A stretch of 64,000 nucleotides of DNA from Halomonas aestuarii (GCF_001886615.1 NZ_CP018139.1:1364001-1428000), one strand, 5' to 3'. Positions 8,425 through 17,413 are shown, counted from the first letter of the stretch. The notes: generated by a model not told the origin, from the sequence alone. Translations and numbers: made by a program.

Positions 8425-8873
8425 TGATGGCCTCCCTGTGTCGTCAGGTTGAGCTCGAAGTAGTCGCCGTCCTGGGTGAGCCGATAACCGAGCCGCGTGA
8501 GCAGCAACTGGTCGGCCACGGGCAGCTGGGAGGAGTCGGCAAAGAGGCGGCGCCCCTGGGCATGGGCGGCCTCGCTGACCAGCGCCAGCAGGCGCGAGCC
8601 GACGCCGCGTCGCCGCGTCGTCTTGCGCACGCAGAGGTTCGACAGCCACCAGGCATCCTGGTCGAGCTTCACCGCCACGGCGCCCAGCAGCCGGTCGTTG
8701 AAACGGGCACAGCTGAACAGGTGGCCACTCTCCAGATGGGTGCGGATGAACTCCTCGACGGGCAGGGGCAGGCGCTCGGGCGGAGCGTCCGTGAAGATGC
8801 GTATGAGGTCGAGGCGTATCTGGGCATCCGCTTCCCAGGCGTCCTGGTCGACCTGTTGAAGGGTCACCGGCAT
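8421..8873 (-). CDS. GNAT-family protein, PanZ (acetyl-CoA sensor)-like
   Basis: The 150-residue product is a single GNAT domain. The acetyl-CoA loop is TRRRGVGSRLL, and the surrounding sequence (LFSCARFNDRLLGAVAVKL, then WWLSNLCVRKTTRRRGVG) resembles E. coli PanZ/PanM, which has ARFNERLLAAV and LRVREVTRRRGVG. PanZ promotes maturation and acetyl-CoA feedback control of aspartate decarboxylase PanD. The N-terminal extension of about 40 residues is longer than in E. coli PanZ, so a generic acetyltransferase remains possible. The stop overlaps the AsmA-family start by ATGA, suggesting coupled translation. It is divergent from the his operon. Confidence 0.6.
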   Translation of the reverse strand: MPVTLQQVDQDAWEADAQIRLDLIRIFTDAPPERLPLPVEEFIRTHLESGHLFSCARFNDRLLGAVAVKLDQDAWWLSNLCVRKTTRRRGVGSRLLALVSEAAHAQGRRLFADSSQLPVADQLLLTRLGYRLTQDGDYFELNLTTQGGHQ

Positions 8874-8927
8874 GCGTGGATCTCCTTGAGCCGGGGCGGC
8901 AGGCGTGCCACCACTGTAATGGCCCGC

Positions 8928-8961
8928 ATTGTAGCGGATGGGGTGAGCGATTCACTATAAT
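8928..8961. promoter_or_regulatory. Divergent -10 elements between the panZ-like gene and hisB
   Basis: A perfect TATAAT lies at 8956-8961 on the plus strand, 104 bases before hisB, but the -35 position (around 8933) is poor. On the minus strand TACAAT (8928-8933) points toward the panZ-like/AsmA operon. I did not find a histidine leader peptide in the 104 bases before hisB. Confidence 0.45.
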
Positions 8962-9065
8962 GGCAGCCTCTCGGCGTCAGGCACAGCACCCGACGCCCTT
9001 TTGCATTGCCGGCCGGTGGAATCACCGGCCCCTCTCGACACGCGCCCAGGCGCTGGAGATCCGAC

Positions 9066-9659
9066 ATGTCCGAGCGTATCGCCACGGTCACCCGGAACAC
9101 CCGGGAAACCCAGATCACGGTGACCATCAACCTCGACGGCGAGGGGCGCCTGGCCTGCGAGACCGGCGTACCCTTCCTCGACCACATGCTCGACCAGGTG
9201 GCCCGCCACGGCCTGATCGACCTGGATATCGAGGCGGTGGGCGACCTGCACATCGACGACCACCACACCGTCGAGGACCTAGGCATCACCCTGGGCCAGG
9301 CCTTCCACCAGGCGATCGGCGACAAGCGCGGCATCTACCGCTACGGCCATGCCTACGTGCCCCTGGACGAGGCCCTGTCGCGGGTGGTGGTGGACTTCTC
9401 CGGCCGCCCGGGGCTTTTCATGGACGTGGCGTTCACCCGCGCCAGCATCGGACGCCTGGATACCCAGCTGTTCTGGGAGTTCTTCCAGGGCTTCGTCAAC
9501 CATGCCCGGGTGACCCTGCACATCGACAACCTGAAGGGCTTCAACGCCCACCACCAGGCGGAAACGATCTTCAAGGCCTTCGGCCGCGCGCTGCGCATGG
9601 CCGTGGCGCCCGACCCGCGCATGGCGGGCCAGATGCCGTCCACCAAGGGCAGCCTCTGA
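9066..9659 (+). CDS. hisB: Imidazoleglycerol-phosphate dehydratase
   Basis: HisB dehydrates imidazoleglycerol phosphate in histidine biosynthesis. The 197-residue protein is the monofunctional form, without the phosphatase domain found in enteric HisB. Manganese-binding histidine clusters are visible as DDHHTVED at residues 64-71 and AHHQAE at 161-166, with [16 protein letters not shown] near 34-49. The start [11 protein letters not shown] is preferred over upstream in-frame codons because family similarity begins there. It is the first gene of hisB-hisH-hisA-hisF. Confidence 0.96.
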   Translation: MSERIATVTRNTRETQITVTINLDGEGRLACETGVPFLDHMLDQVARHGLIDLDIEAVGDLHIDDHHTVEDLGITLGQAFHQAIGDKRGIYRYGHAYVPLDEALSRVVVDFSGRPGLFMDVAFTRASIGRLDTQLFWEFFQGFVNHARVTLHIDNLKGFNAHHQAETIFKAFGRALRMAVAPDPRMAGQMPSTKGSL

Positions 9660-9690
9660 GGCCGCCGAACGATCACACGAGGAGCGCCCC

Positions 9691-10332
9691 ATGACCATTG
9701 CCGTCATCGACTACGGGATGGGTAACCTGCATTCCGTCGCCAAGGCACTGGAACACGTCACTCACGAGAACGTGGTCGTGACACGGGATGCCCGCCGCAT
9801 CCGCGGCGCCACCCGCCTGGTCCTGCCCGGCCAGGGGGCCATCCGCGACTGCATGGGCGAGCTGGAGAAGACCGAGCTGCGCGGCCTGGTCGAGGAACTG
9901 CTCGCCAGCCAGGCCAAGCCGCTGCTGGGCATCTGTGTCGGCCAGCAGATGCTGCTCGACCACAGCGAGGAGAACGGCGGCATCGGCTGCCTGGGCTTCC
10001 TGCCCGGCGAGGTGAGGAAGTTCCCGGGCGACATGCACGATGACCGCGGCCATCGCCTGAAGGTGCCCCACATGGGCTGGAACCTGGTGCATCAGCACCA
10101 TGACCACCCGCTGTGGGCCGGCATCGACCAGGACGAGCACTTCTATTTCGTGCACAGCTACTACGTCGAGGCCGCCGACGACGCCACGGTGTTCGGCACC
10201 ACCGAGTACGGCCGGGTGAGCGCCCACGTGGCCATCGGCCGAGACGCCACCTTCGCCGTGCAGTTCCACCCGGAGAAGAGCTCCCGCGCCGGCCTCAGGC
10301 TGCTGGAAAACTTCGTCCAATGGGCGCCCTGA
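9691..10332 (+). CDS. hisH: Imidazole glycerol phosphate synthase, glutaminase subunit
   Basis: HisH hydrolyses glutamine and channels ammonia to HisF. The 213-residue class I amidotransferase has the nucleophile C82 in LGICVGQQML and the His-Glu pair H193/E195 in FHPEKS. GAGGAG precedes the ATG (about 9680-9685). It lies 31 bases after hisB in the his operon. All catalytic residues are present, in contrast to the amidotransferase-like gene at 12986. Confidence 0.96.
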   Translation: MTIAVIDYGMGNLHSVAKALEHVTHENVVVTRDARRIRGATRLVLPGQGAIRDCMGELEKTELRGLVEELLASQAKPLLGICVGQQMLLDHSEENGGIGCLGFLPGEVRKFPGDMHDDRGHRLKVPHMGWNLVHQHHDHPLWAGIDQDEHFYFVHSYYVEAADDATVFGTTEYGRVSAHVAIGRDATFAVQFHPEKSSRAGLRLLENFVQWAP

Positions 10333-10411
10333 GCGGCCCCGCCCCCGAGGGCGTACGACACCGTGCCCATGACAACAGGGCGCGCGATACCGCGCCGACT
10401 GGAGACCTGAC

Positions 10412-11158
10412 ATGCTGGTAATTCCCGCCATCGACCTCAAGGACGGCAAGTGCGTCCGCCTCAAGCAGGGGCGCATGGACGACGCCACCACCTACGGCGA
10501 TGACCCGGTGGCCATGGCCGCCCGCTGGGTCGAGGCCGGCGCCCGCCGCCTGCATCTGGTCGACCTCAACGGCGCCTTCGAGGGCGCGCCGGTCAACGGC
10601 GAGGCGGTCACCGCCATCGCCCGGGCCTATCCCGACCTGCCGATCCAGATCGGGGGCGGCATCCGCTCGGCCTCGACCATCGAGCACTACCTCGAGGCCG
10701 GGGTCTCCTACGTGATCATCGGCACCAAGGCGGTCAAGGAGCCGGACTTCGTCGGCGAGATGTGCCGCGCCTTTCCCGGCCACGTGATCGTCGGCCTGGA
10801 CGCCCGGGACGGCTTCGTCGCCACCGATGGCTGGGCCGAGGTCTCCACGGTGAAGGCCACCGACCTAGCCCGTCGCTTCGCCGACGACGGCGTGTCGAGC
10901 ATCGTCTATACCGACATCGCCCGGGACGGCATGATGCAGGGCGTCAACGTGGAGGCCACCGCCGAGCTGGCCCGCGAGGGCGGCCTGCCGGTGATCGCCT
11001 CGGGCGGCGTCACCGACCTCGAGGACCTGCGGGCGCTGGCCAGGGTCGCCGACGACGGCATCCTCGGCGCCATCACCGGGCGCGCCATCTATGAAGGCAG
11101 CCTCGACGTGGCCGAGGCCCAGCGCCTGTGCGACGAACTCAACCAGAGGGGGAGCTGA
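10412..11158 (+). CDS. hisA: ProFAR isomerase
   Basis: HisA is the (beta-alpha)8-barrel isomerase that converts ProFAR to PRFAR in histidine synthesis. The 248-residue protein shows catalytic D8 in [11 protein letters not shown], the phosphate-binding [10 protein letters not shown], and the second catalytic aspartate in [13 protein letters not shown]. It sits 79 bases after hisH and 3 bases before hisF. Confidence 0.97.
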   Translation: MLVIPAIDLKDGKCVRLKQGRMDDATTYGDDPVAMAARWVEAGARRLHLVDLNGAFEGAPVNGEAVTAIARAYPDLPIQIGGGIRSASTIEHYLEAGVSYVIIGTKAVKEPDFVGEMCRAFPGHVIVGLDARDGFVATDGWAEVSTVKATDLARRFADDGVSSIVYTDIARDGMMQGVNVEATAELAREGGLPVIASGGVTDLEDLRALARVADDGILGAITGRAIYEGSLDVAEAQRLCDELNQRGS

Positions 11159-11161
11159 CCC

Positions 11162-11935
11162 ATGGGACTCGCCAAGCGCATCATTCCGTGCCTGGACGTC
11201 GATGCCGGCCGCGTGGTCAAGGGCGTCAACTTCATCGGCATCCGCGACGCCGGTGACCCGGTGGAGATCGCCCAGCGCTACAACCAGCAGGGCGCCGACG
11301 AGATCACCTTCCTCGACATCACGGCGAGCCACGAGGACCGCGACACCACGGTGGAGATGGTCGAGCGCATCGCCGGCGAGGTGTTCATCCCGCTCACGGT
11401 GGGCGGCGGCATCCGCACCTGCGACGACATCCGCACCATGCTCAACGCCGGCGCCGACAAGGTGTCGATCAACACCGCCGCGGTGACCAACCCCGACTTC
11501 GTGCACGAGGCCTCCGAGCGCTTCGGCAGCCAGTGCATCGTGGTGGCCATCGATGCCAAGAAGGTCTCGAAGGAGGGCGAACCCGACCGCTGGGAGATCT
11601 TCACCCACGGCGGGCGCCGCCCCACCGGCCTGGATGCCGTGGAGTGGGCGAAGAAGATGGTGGAGTACGGGGCCGGCGAGCTGCTGCTGACCAGCATGGA
11701 CCGCGACGGCACCAAGGCCGGCTTCGACCTGGGCGTGACCCGGGCCATTGCCGAGGCCGTGAGCGTGCCGGTGATCGCCTCCGGCGGCGTCGGCAACCTC
11801 GACCACCTGGTCGATGGCGTCATCGATGGCGGCGCCGACGCGGTGCTGGCGGCCAGCATCTTCCACTTCGGCGAGTACACCATCCCCGAGGCCAAGCGCT
11901 ACATGGCCGAGCACGGCATCGAGATGCGGCTCTAG
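11162..11935 (+). CDS. hisF: Imidazole glycerol phosphate synthase, cyclase subunit
   Basis: HisF uses ammonia from HisH to close the imidazole ring, giving imidazole glycerol phosphate and AICAR. The 257-residue barrel has the catalytic aspartate in [15 protein letters not shown], the phosphate loop VGGGIRT, and [25 protein letters not shown] lies just before the ATG, and the gene starts 3 bases after hisA. It is the last gene before the hairpin at 11962-11985. hisI and hisE are not adjacent. Confidence 0.97.
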   Translation: MGLAKRIIPCLDVDAGRVVKGVNFIGIRDAGDPVEIAQRYNQQGADEITFLDITASHEDRDTTVEMVERIAGEVFIPLTVGGGIRTCDDIRTMLNAGADKVSINTAAVTNPDFVHEASERFGSQCIVVAIDAKKVSKEGEPDRWEIFTHGGRRPTGLDAVEWAKKMVEYGAGELLLTSMDRDGTKAGFDLGVTRAIAEAVSVPVIASGGVGNLDHLVDGVIDGGADAVLAASIFHFGEYTIPEAKRYMAEHGIEMRL

Positions 11936-11961
11936 CGACGACGCCACCGACGTCACGAAAC

Positions 11962-11985
11962 AGGGCCCGCCGAGAGACGGGCCCT
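11962..11985. terminator. Hairpin between hisF and yjaG
   Basis: An 8-bp stem AGGGCCCG/CGGGCCCT with an eight-base loop is followed by a short T-rich stretch on the plus strand. It sits between two convergent genes and probably ends the his transcript. Confidence 0.65.
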
Positions 11986-12019
11986 TGTCGTTGACGGCCA
12001 TCGCGCGACGCTGCCGGCG

Positions 12020-12604
12020 CTACTCCTCGACGCTCAACCCCAGGTTGCTGACCCCGTCGTTGCGCCCCAGTCGACGCAGGGCCTTGAGCGCCTCGCGATC
12101 CAGCGGTCCTGTCTCCACGGCCTCGAGCACCGCGTCCTGGAAGTCGTTCTCGTCCGCCATCAGCGGATGGTCGCGCACCAGGGCGGCGAGCCTCTCGGCA
12201 TCCTCCTCCCCCTCGGTGAGCTCGATGTAGGCCCGCACCCCGCTGCGCGAGGCCCGGCTGACCTCCAGCACCGCCTCCGAGGCCTCGCCGCGCAGGGTGT
12301 CGAGGATCGCCGAGAGCGCCACCACCGCCTCCAGCGCCCGACGGGCCCCGAAGCTGTCGTCGGCGGCGGGGGGCTCCAGCTCGGCCAGCTTCTCGACCTG
12401 GCGATCGAAGTCGATGCGCGCCTCCTTCACCGCCAGCTGCTCCCAGACCAGGTCCAGGATCACCCTCAGGCCGTGGGGATTCCCCTCGCCGGTGGTCGCC
12501 GCATAGAGGCCGTAGTTGGGCAGCAGGCGCTCGCAGAGGGCCGCCATGAAGGCTTGCTGGCGACGCGGGTCGAGCTGCTGGAGGCGCTGGAAGAAGCCGC
12601 TCAT
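12020..12604 (-). CDS. yjaG: DUF416 family protein (YjaG-like)
   Basis: The 194-residue, largely helical, acidic protein matches the conserved gammaproteobacterial DUF416/YjaG family of unknown function. Recognisable segments are FFQRLQQLDPRRQQAFMAALCERLLPNY at the start, ILDLVWEQL near residue 70, and LVRDHPLMADENDFQ near 140. It has no signal peptide or membrane segment, so it is probably cytoplasmic. It follows the alkyltransferase-like gene by 26 bases on the same strand. No function can be assigned from the sequence. Confidence 0.85.
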   Translation of the reverse strand: MSGFFQRLQQLDPRRQQAFMAALCERLLPNYGLYAATTGEGNPHGLRVILDLVWEQLAVKEARIDFDRQVEKLAELEPPAADDSFGARRALEAVVALSAILDTLRGEASEAVLEVSRASRSGVRAYIELTEGEEDAERLAALVRDHPLMADENDFQDAVLEAVETGPLDREALKALRRLGRNDGVSNLGLSVEE

Positions 12605-12630
12605 GGAGTCTCCTCGGGATATGGGTTGTC

Positions 12631-12924
12631 TCAGGGCCAGAGGCGGTCGGCCGCCACCCGCCCCCGGTTGTCGAACAGCACGCCCTCGGCCACCAGGCGC
12701 CGGCGCTGCTCGTCGGCACCGCCGTGGTCGGCCAGCTTGCGCGAGGCGGTGATCACCCGGAACCAGGGCAGGCCATGGCCAGCGGGCAGCTCGCGCAGGG
12801 CGCGGGCCACCAGGCGGGGCGTCGCGCCGTCGGTCATCGCGGCGATGCGCCCGTAGGTCGTCACCCGGCCCAGCGGGACCTCGGCCAGGATGGTCAGTAT
12901 CTGTTCCCTCAGGTCGGGCTTCAT
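12631..12924 (-). CDS. Alkyltransferase-like protein (ATL, MGMT family)
   Basis: The 97-residue product is a stand-alone MGMT DNA-binding domain. The usual alkyl-acceptor motif PCHRV is replaced by PWFRV, which defines the alkyltransferase-like class. ATL proteins bind O6-alkylguanine without removing the alkyl group and hand lesions to nucleotide excision repair. The family core VPLGRVTTYGRIAAM and LVARALRELPAGHGLPWFRV is intact. The start MKPDLREQIL is preferred to an ATG 13 codons upstream, since that extension has no family similarity. A 26-base gap to yjaG suggests co-transcription. Confidence 0.88.
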   Translation of the reverse strand: MKPDLREQILTILAEVPLGRVTTYGRIAAMTDGATPRLVARALRELPAGHGLPWFRVITASRKLADHGGADEQRRRLVAEGVLFDNRGRVAADRLWP

Positions 12925-12985
12925 GTACCCTTGCGCTCCGTCCTGTCCGTCACCACCGCGCATTTTTTACCATGGCGAGGCTCGC

Positions 12986-13678
12986 ATGCATGTTCACCTT
13001 CTCCAGCACAGCCCCCACCAGGGGCCGGCCCGGATCGCCGACTGGCTCGCCAGCATGGGCCATAGCCATACCGTCTTCCACCTCGACGCGGGCGAGCTGC
13101 CGCCCCGGCTGGCCGACGGCGACGCGCTGATCGTGCTCGACGGCCCCGAGGGCAGCGACGAGGGGGCGCGTCCCTGGCTCAGGGGCGAACGCAAGCTCAT
13201 CGCGCAGGCGCTGGACGGCAACAAGCCGCTGCTGGGGATCGGCTACGGCGCCCGGCTGATCGCCGAGGCCCTGGGGGCGATCGTGGACCGCGGCACCGTG
13301 GCCGAGACCGGCTGGCATCGGGTGGAGCTCGCCCCGCTGAGCCCCGTCGACCTGCCCGAGACCTTCGAGGCCTTCATGTGGCACCGCGAGGTCTTCTCCC
13401 TGCCCGACTATGCCCTGGCGCTGGGCCGCAGCACGGCGAGCCCCCTGCAGGGCTTCACCTGGGACGACGGACGGGTGGTGGCTCTGCTCTGCCACCTGGA
13501 GGCCACCGCCGCGAGCGTCGCCGAACTGCTCGACCATCAGCCGCCGCCCGAGGGAAGCGAGACGAGCCCCCACACCCAGGACCGCGCGGCCATGCTCGAC
13601 GATCCCAAGCGCTTCGACCGGCTGGCCCCCTTGCTTGACCGGCTGCTGTCGCAGTGGCTGAGCCACGCCGCGAACTGA
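12986..13678 (+). CDS. Class I glutamine amidotransferase-like protein lacking the nucleophile
   Basis: The 230-residue protein has the fold of GMP-synthase-like type 1 amidotransferases, starting MHVHLLQHSPHQGPARIADWL. The catalytic histidine and glutamate region (LLCHLEAT) and the substrate-loop FMWHREVF are present. The nucleophile position in the G-x-C-x-G motif reads LLGIGYGARL, so cysteine is replaced by glycine. The protein is therefore unlikely to hydrolyse glutamine by the standard mechanism and may be regulatory or have a different activity. The start at 12986 fits the family N-terminus. It is divergent from the ATL gene and convergent with selU, with 3 bases between stops. Confidence 0.8.
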   Translation: MHVHLLQHSPHQGPARIADWLASMGHSHTVFHLDAGELPPRLADGDALIVLDGPEGSDEGARPWLRGERKLIAQALDGNKPLLGIGYGARLIAEALGAIVDRGTVAETGWHRVELAPLSPVDLPETFEAFMWHREVFSLPDYALALGRSTASPLQGFTWDDGRVVALLCHLEATAASVAELLDHQPPPEGSETSPHTQDRAAMLDDPKRFDRLAPLLDRLLSQWLSHAAN

Positions 13679-13681
13679 GGC

Positions 13682-14803
13682 TCAGGCCGGCTCGTGCGCC
13701 TGCCGGCCTTCCTTTCGAGCTTCGGCCGACCACTCCCGGGCGACCGCCAGGCAGCTCTCCCAGTCCCCCACATGGAGGAAATGGCGCTCCGGGTGCTTCT
13801 CCAGCTGGTGGCGATAGAGCGGGTCGTAGTATTCAGTGAGCAGCGGCGCCAGCCAGGCCTCGTGGGCGCTGGTGTTGCCGCGCTCATGCTCGCGGAAGGC
13901 CAGCGCCTGGAGGCGCTGAAGGCGCGCCAGGCGCTCCTGGCCCAGGCGCTTCCTCAGCCGCCCCAGGGCGGTGGTGAGCTGCCGGCGCATCAGCGCCCAG
14001 CCCAGCCAGTCGCCGAACTGCCGGCGATGGACCTCCCAGAGGTCGTCGATGTAGTCCTTGCGGATCTGCGCCAGGCGCCAGTCCAGCGGCATCTCGATGC
14101 GGATGCGCGGGGCCTGGACCATGCCCTCCCAGAAGGTCAGCGGGATGTTGGCCGCCCCGATGCGCCGGGACTCGTCCTCCACCACCAGCGGCCCGGGCAG
14201 GTCCAGCAGGCGCCGTCCCATGGCGTGCTCGAAGTCGATCTGGCTGGGCGCCGGCAGCGGATGGCGGCCGAAGGCCGAGCCCTTGTGGCGCGCGCACCCC
14301 TCCAGGTCGAGGCCGTTCTCGAGCCGCAGGATCAGCGGGGTCTTGGCGCAGCCGGTGAGGCCGCCCACCACCAACTGCGGCTGCTCGGCCGCCGCGTCGA
14401 TGCGCGCGCAGAGGGCCTGGCGCATCGCCTTCCAGCCGCCGCGGATGCGCGGACGGGTGATGCCGGCCTCAGCCAGCCACTGCTGGGCGGTCCGGGAGCG
14501 CAAGCCGCCGCGGAAGCAGTAGATGACGGCGTCGGGGTGGGCCTCGACGAGCCGTTGCCAGGCGGCGACCCGGGACGCCTTGAGGGCGCCGTTGACCAGC
14601 CGCTCGCCCAGGGCGATGGCCGCGTCCTGGCCACGCGCCTTGTACTCGATGCCCACGAGGTGACGCTCCTCGTCGTCCATCAGCGGCAGGTTGACGGCAC
14701 CGGGCAGCGCCCCCTGGGCGAATTCCACGGGCGCCCGCACGTCGATCAGTACGCGTCCTTCCCTGAGCAGCGCGAGATCCGGCTCGACCAGCGGCAGGCT
14801 CAT
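13682..14803 (-). CDS. selU: tRNA 2-selenouridine synthase
   Basis: SelU (MnmH/YbbB) replaces sulfur with selenium at the wobble 2-thiouridine of tRNAs for Lys, Glu and Gln, via a geranylated intermediate, using selenophosphate. The 373-residue protein has an N-terminal rhodanese domain with catalytic C96 in YCFRGGLRS, then a P-loop-like GGLTGCAKT at 147-155, and GSAFGR after it. The P-loop has alanine where most have glycine before the lysine. The start overlaps the selD stop by ATGA, so SelD supplies its substrate from the same transcript. Confidence 0.93.
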   Translation of the reverse strand: MSLPLVEPDLALLREGRVLIDVRAPVEFAQGALPGAVNLPLMDDEERHLVGIEYKARGQDAAIALGERLVNGALKASRVAAWQRLVEAHPDAVIYCFRGGLRSRTAQQWLAEAGITRPRIRGGWKAMRQALCARIDAAAEQPQLVVGGLTGCAKTPLILRLENGLDLEGCARHKGSAFGRHPLPAPSQIDFEHAMGRRLLDLPGPLVVEDESRRIGAANIPLTFWEGMVQAPRIRIEMPLDWRLAQIRKDYIDDLWEVHRRQFGDWLGWALMRRQLTTALGRLRKRLGQERLARLQRLQALAFREHERGNTSAHEAWLAPLLTEYYDPLYRHQLEKHPERHFLHVGDWESCLAVAREWSAEARKEGRQAHEPA

Positions 14804-15837
14804 CCGCGCACCTCGATCAGCGCCGGGCCGCTGGCCCTGACCACCTCGCCGAAGGGCGTGAGCTCGATGCCGTGGTCACGGCCGATGCGCTCCACGTCGT
14901 CCTCCCAGGAGGGGTGCACCGCGAGCAGCAGGCCGCCCGAGGTCTGGGGGTCGCAGAGCCACTGCCAGTGGGCCTCGTCCATCCGCGGCAGGCTCGCCCC
15001 CAGTGCCTCGAGGTTGCGCCGGGCGCCGCCGGGCACCGCGCCCTTGCGGCGGTAGGACTCGGCCTCGGCGAGCCGTGGCAGGCGCCGGAAGTCGACCCGG
15101 GCGGCGACGCCGCTGGCCGTGCAGATCTCGGCGAGATGGCCGGCCAGTCCGAAGCCGGTGACGTCGGTCATGGCGTGCACCCCCTTGACCTTGGCCAGCT
15201 CCATGCCGATGGCATTGGACTTGAGCATGGTCGAGCGCGCCAGCTCCTGGTGGCCGGCCTCCAGCAGCCCCTGCTTCTCGGCGGTGGTGAGCAGGCCCAC
15301 CCCCAGCGGCTTGGTGAGGAACAGCAGGTCACCGGGCTGGGCGCCCTTGTTGAGCTTGAGGTGCTCGAGGTCGACGAGGCCGTTGACCGCCAGGCCGAAG
15401 ATCGGCTCGGGGGCATCGATGGAGTGCCCGCCGGCCAGCGCCAGGCCCAGCTCGCGGCACACCGCCTGGGCGCCGCCCACCACGTCGCCGGCGATGTCCG
15501 CGCCGAGCTTGTCCAGCGGCCAGCCGAGGATGCCCAGCGCCAGGACCGGCTTGCCGCCCATGGCGTAGACGTCGCTGATGGCGTTGGTGGCGGCGATGCG
15601 GCCGAAGTCGAAGGGGTCGTCGACGATGGGCATGAAGAAGTCGGTGGTGGCGATCATGCCGCGACCGTCGCCGAGGTCGTAGACGGCGGCGTCCTCGCGG
15701 CCCTGGTTGCCGACGATCAGCCGCGAATGGCTGGCGCCGGGACCGGCCTTGGCGAGGATCCCGTCGAGCACGTCGGGGGCGATCTTGCATCCGCAGCCGG
15801 CGCCGTGGCTGTACTGGGTCAGGCGGATGGCGCTCAT
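14800..15837 (-). CDS. selD: Selenophosphate synthetase (selenide, water dikinase)
   Basis: SelD makes selenophosphate from selenide and ATP. The 345-residue protein aligns along its length with E. coli SelD. Active-site C15 and K18 are in YSHGAGCGCKIAP (E. coli C17 and K20), so the active site is cysteine and not selenocysteine. Further landmarks are TTDFFMPIVDDPFDFG, ATNAISDVYAMGGKP and DPQTSGGLLLAV. The start MSAIRLTQYS is chosen although the frame is open far upstream through radA, because family similarity begins here. It is coupled to selU by ATGA and lies 50 bases after radA. Confidence 0.96.
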   Translation of the reverse strand: MSAIRLTQYSHGAGCGCKIAPDVLDGILAKAGPGASHSRLIVGNQGREDAAVYDLGDGRGMIATTDFFMPIVDDPFDFGRIAATNAISDVYAMGGKPVLALGILGWPLDKLGADIAGDVVGGAQAVCRELGLALAGGHSIDAPEPIFGLAVNGLVDLEHLKLNKGAQPGDLLFLTKPLGVGLLTTAEKQGLLEAGHQELARSTMLKSNAIGMELAKVKGVHAMTDVTGFGLAGHLAEICTASGVAARVDFRRLPRLAEAESYRRKGAVPGGARRNLEALGASLPRMDEAHWQWLCDPQTSGGLLLAVHPSWEDDVERIGRDHGIELTPFGEVVRASGPALIEVRG

Positions 15838-15887
15838 CTCGTTCTCCTTGGCGTTCGATACCCGCATTCTACAACAGAGTGCCGGGC

Positions 15888-17276
15888 CTAGAGGGCATCG
15901 AGGGCCTCGGCGAGCTTGTCCACGGCGACCACCTCCATGCCCTCGGGGCTGCGCCTGGGGGCGTTGGCCCGGGGCACGATGGCACGCGTGAAGCCGTGCT
16001 TGGCCGCCTCGACGATGCGTTCCTGGCCGCTGGGCACCGGCCGGATCTCGCCGGAGAGCCCCACCTCGCCGAACACCACCAGTTCCCGGGGCAGCGGGCG
16101 GTTCTGCAGGCTGGAGACCACCGCCAGCAGCACGGCCAGGTCGGCGCTGGTCTCCAGCACCTTGACCCCGCCGACCACGTTGAGGAAGACATCCTGGTCG
16201 CCGGTGAAGAGCCCGCCGTGGCGGTGCAGCACCGCCAGCAGCATCGCCAGGCGGTTCTGGTCCAGGCCCACGGCGACTCGCCGCGGGTTGCCCAGCGCCG
16301 ACTCGTCGAGCAGCGCCTGGACCTCCACGAGGATCGGCCGGGTACCCTCCCAGACCACCATGACCAGGCTGCCGGCACTCTGCTCCTCGTTGCGCGAGAG
16401 GAAGATGGCGCTGGGGTTCTTCACCTCCTTGAGGCCGTGCTCGAGCATGGCGAAGACGCCCAGCTCGTTGACCGCACCGAAGCGGTTCTTCTGGCCCCGC
16501 AGGGTGCGAAAGCGCGAGTCGGCCCCGCCCTCGAGCAGCAGCGAGGCATCGATCATGTGCTCGAGCACCTTGGGGCCGGCCAGGCTGCCGTCCTTGGTGA
16601 CGTGGCCGACCAGCAGCAGCACGGTGTTGGACTGCTTGGCGAAGCGGGTCAGCACGGCGGCGGACTCGCGCACCTGGGCCACGCCCCCCGGCGCCGAGGC
16701 GATATCCTCCAGGTGCATGGTCTGGATGGAGTCGATCACCAGGATGTCGGGAGTCTCGCGCTCGGCCACGGCGAGGATGGTCTCGACGCTGGTCTCGGCG
16801 AGCATCTTCAGCCCCTGGGAGGGCAGCTGCAGGCGGTGGGCCCGCATCGCCACCTGGGAGAGCGACTCCTCGCCGGTGACGTAGAGCACCCGGCGCCCCT
16901 GGGCCAGCTTGCAGGCGGTCTGCAGCAGCAGGGTCGACTTGCCGGCGCCGGGGTGGCCGCCGAGCAGCACCGCGGAGCCCGGCACCAGGCCGCCGCCCAG
17001 CACCCGATCGAACTCCGCGAAGGTCGAGGAGAGCCGGGGGACCTCGCTGAGGTCGACGCTGCCCAGGTCGACCACCTCGCGGGACAGGCTGCCGGCATAG
17101 CCTCCGCGCCCGGCACCTCCGCTCGCCGCGGCGCCTGTCCCGGCACCGGGACGGGCGGGGGCCAGGCGTACCTCGCTCAGGGTGTTCCACTCCTGGCAAC
17201 TGGTGCACTGCCCCTGCCACTTGCGGTACTCGGCACCGCACTCGGTGCAGACGAAGGCACTCTTCACTTTGGCCAT
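15888..17276 (-). CDS. radA: DNA repair protein RadA
   Basis: RadA is a RecA-like ATPase and branch-migration helicase used in recombination repair. The 462-residue protein has an N-terminal zinc finger (CTECGAEYRKWQGQCTSC), Walker A GGHPGAGKST, Walker B VIDSIQTM, the RadA-specific KNRFGAVNELGVF and a C-terminal Lon-protease-like domain. It is upstream of selD on the same strand with a 50-base gap, so a radA-selD-selU transcript is plausible. Confidence 0.96.
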   Translation of the reverse strand: MAKVKSAFVCTECGAEYRKWQGQCTSCQEWNTLSEVRLAPARPGAGTGAAASGGAGRGGYAGSLSREVVDLGSVDLSEVPRLSSTFAEFDRVLGGGLVPGSAVLLGGHPGAGKSTLLLQTACKLAQGRRVLYVTGEESLSQVAMRAHRLQLPSQGLKMLAETSVETILAVAERETPDILVIDSIQTMHLEDIASAPGGVAQVRESAAVLTRFAKQSNTVLLLVGHVTKDGSLAGPKVLEHMIDASLLLEGGADSRFRTLRGQKNRFGAVNELGVFAMLEHGLKEVKNPSAIFLSRNEEQSAGSLVMVVWEGTRPILVEVQALLDESALGNPRRVAVGLDQNRLAMLLAVLHRHGGLFTGDQDVFLNVVGGVKVLETSADLAVLLAVVSSLQNRPLPRELVVFGEVGLSGEIRPVPSGQERIVEAAKHGFTRAIVPRANAPRRSPEGMEVVAVDKLAEALDAL

Positions 17277-17370
17277 GGGGCACTCTCTCGATCGATGGCG
17301 GGGCCGATGAATGGACGGGGCCTATTCTAGCAGCCGCGGGCCTCGCGCCGATGGCCGTCCCGCAACGAGA

Positions 17371-17394
17371 AGGGGCGACCCCGAGGCCGCCCCT
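17371..17394 (-). terminator. Probable terminator after the NlpE-like gene
   Basis: A hairpin with AGGGGCG/CGCCCCT arms extended by GCC/GGT pairing lies 19 bases after the stop of the lipoprotein gene. The following T-run is weak (TTCTCGTT on the minus strand). Confidence 0.55.
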
Positions 17395-17413
17395 GTACTG
17401 CTCGCTCGCGCGG

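Noticed and set aside
5983..8427. An 814-codon open frame on the plus strand opposite the AsmA-family gene
   Set aside because: It is Gly/Ala/Gln/Leu-rich without any family motif and mirrors the real minus-strand gene; long antisense frames are expected in DNA of this GC content.
15790..15800. Possible selenocysteine codon in SelD
   Set aside because: The active-site position is a normal cysteine codon and there is no in-frame TGA.
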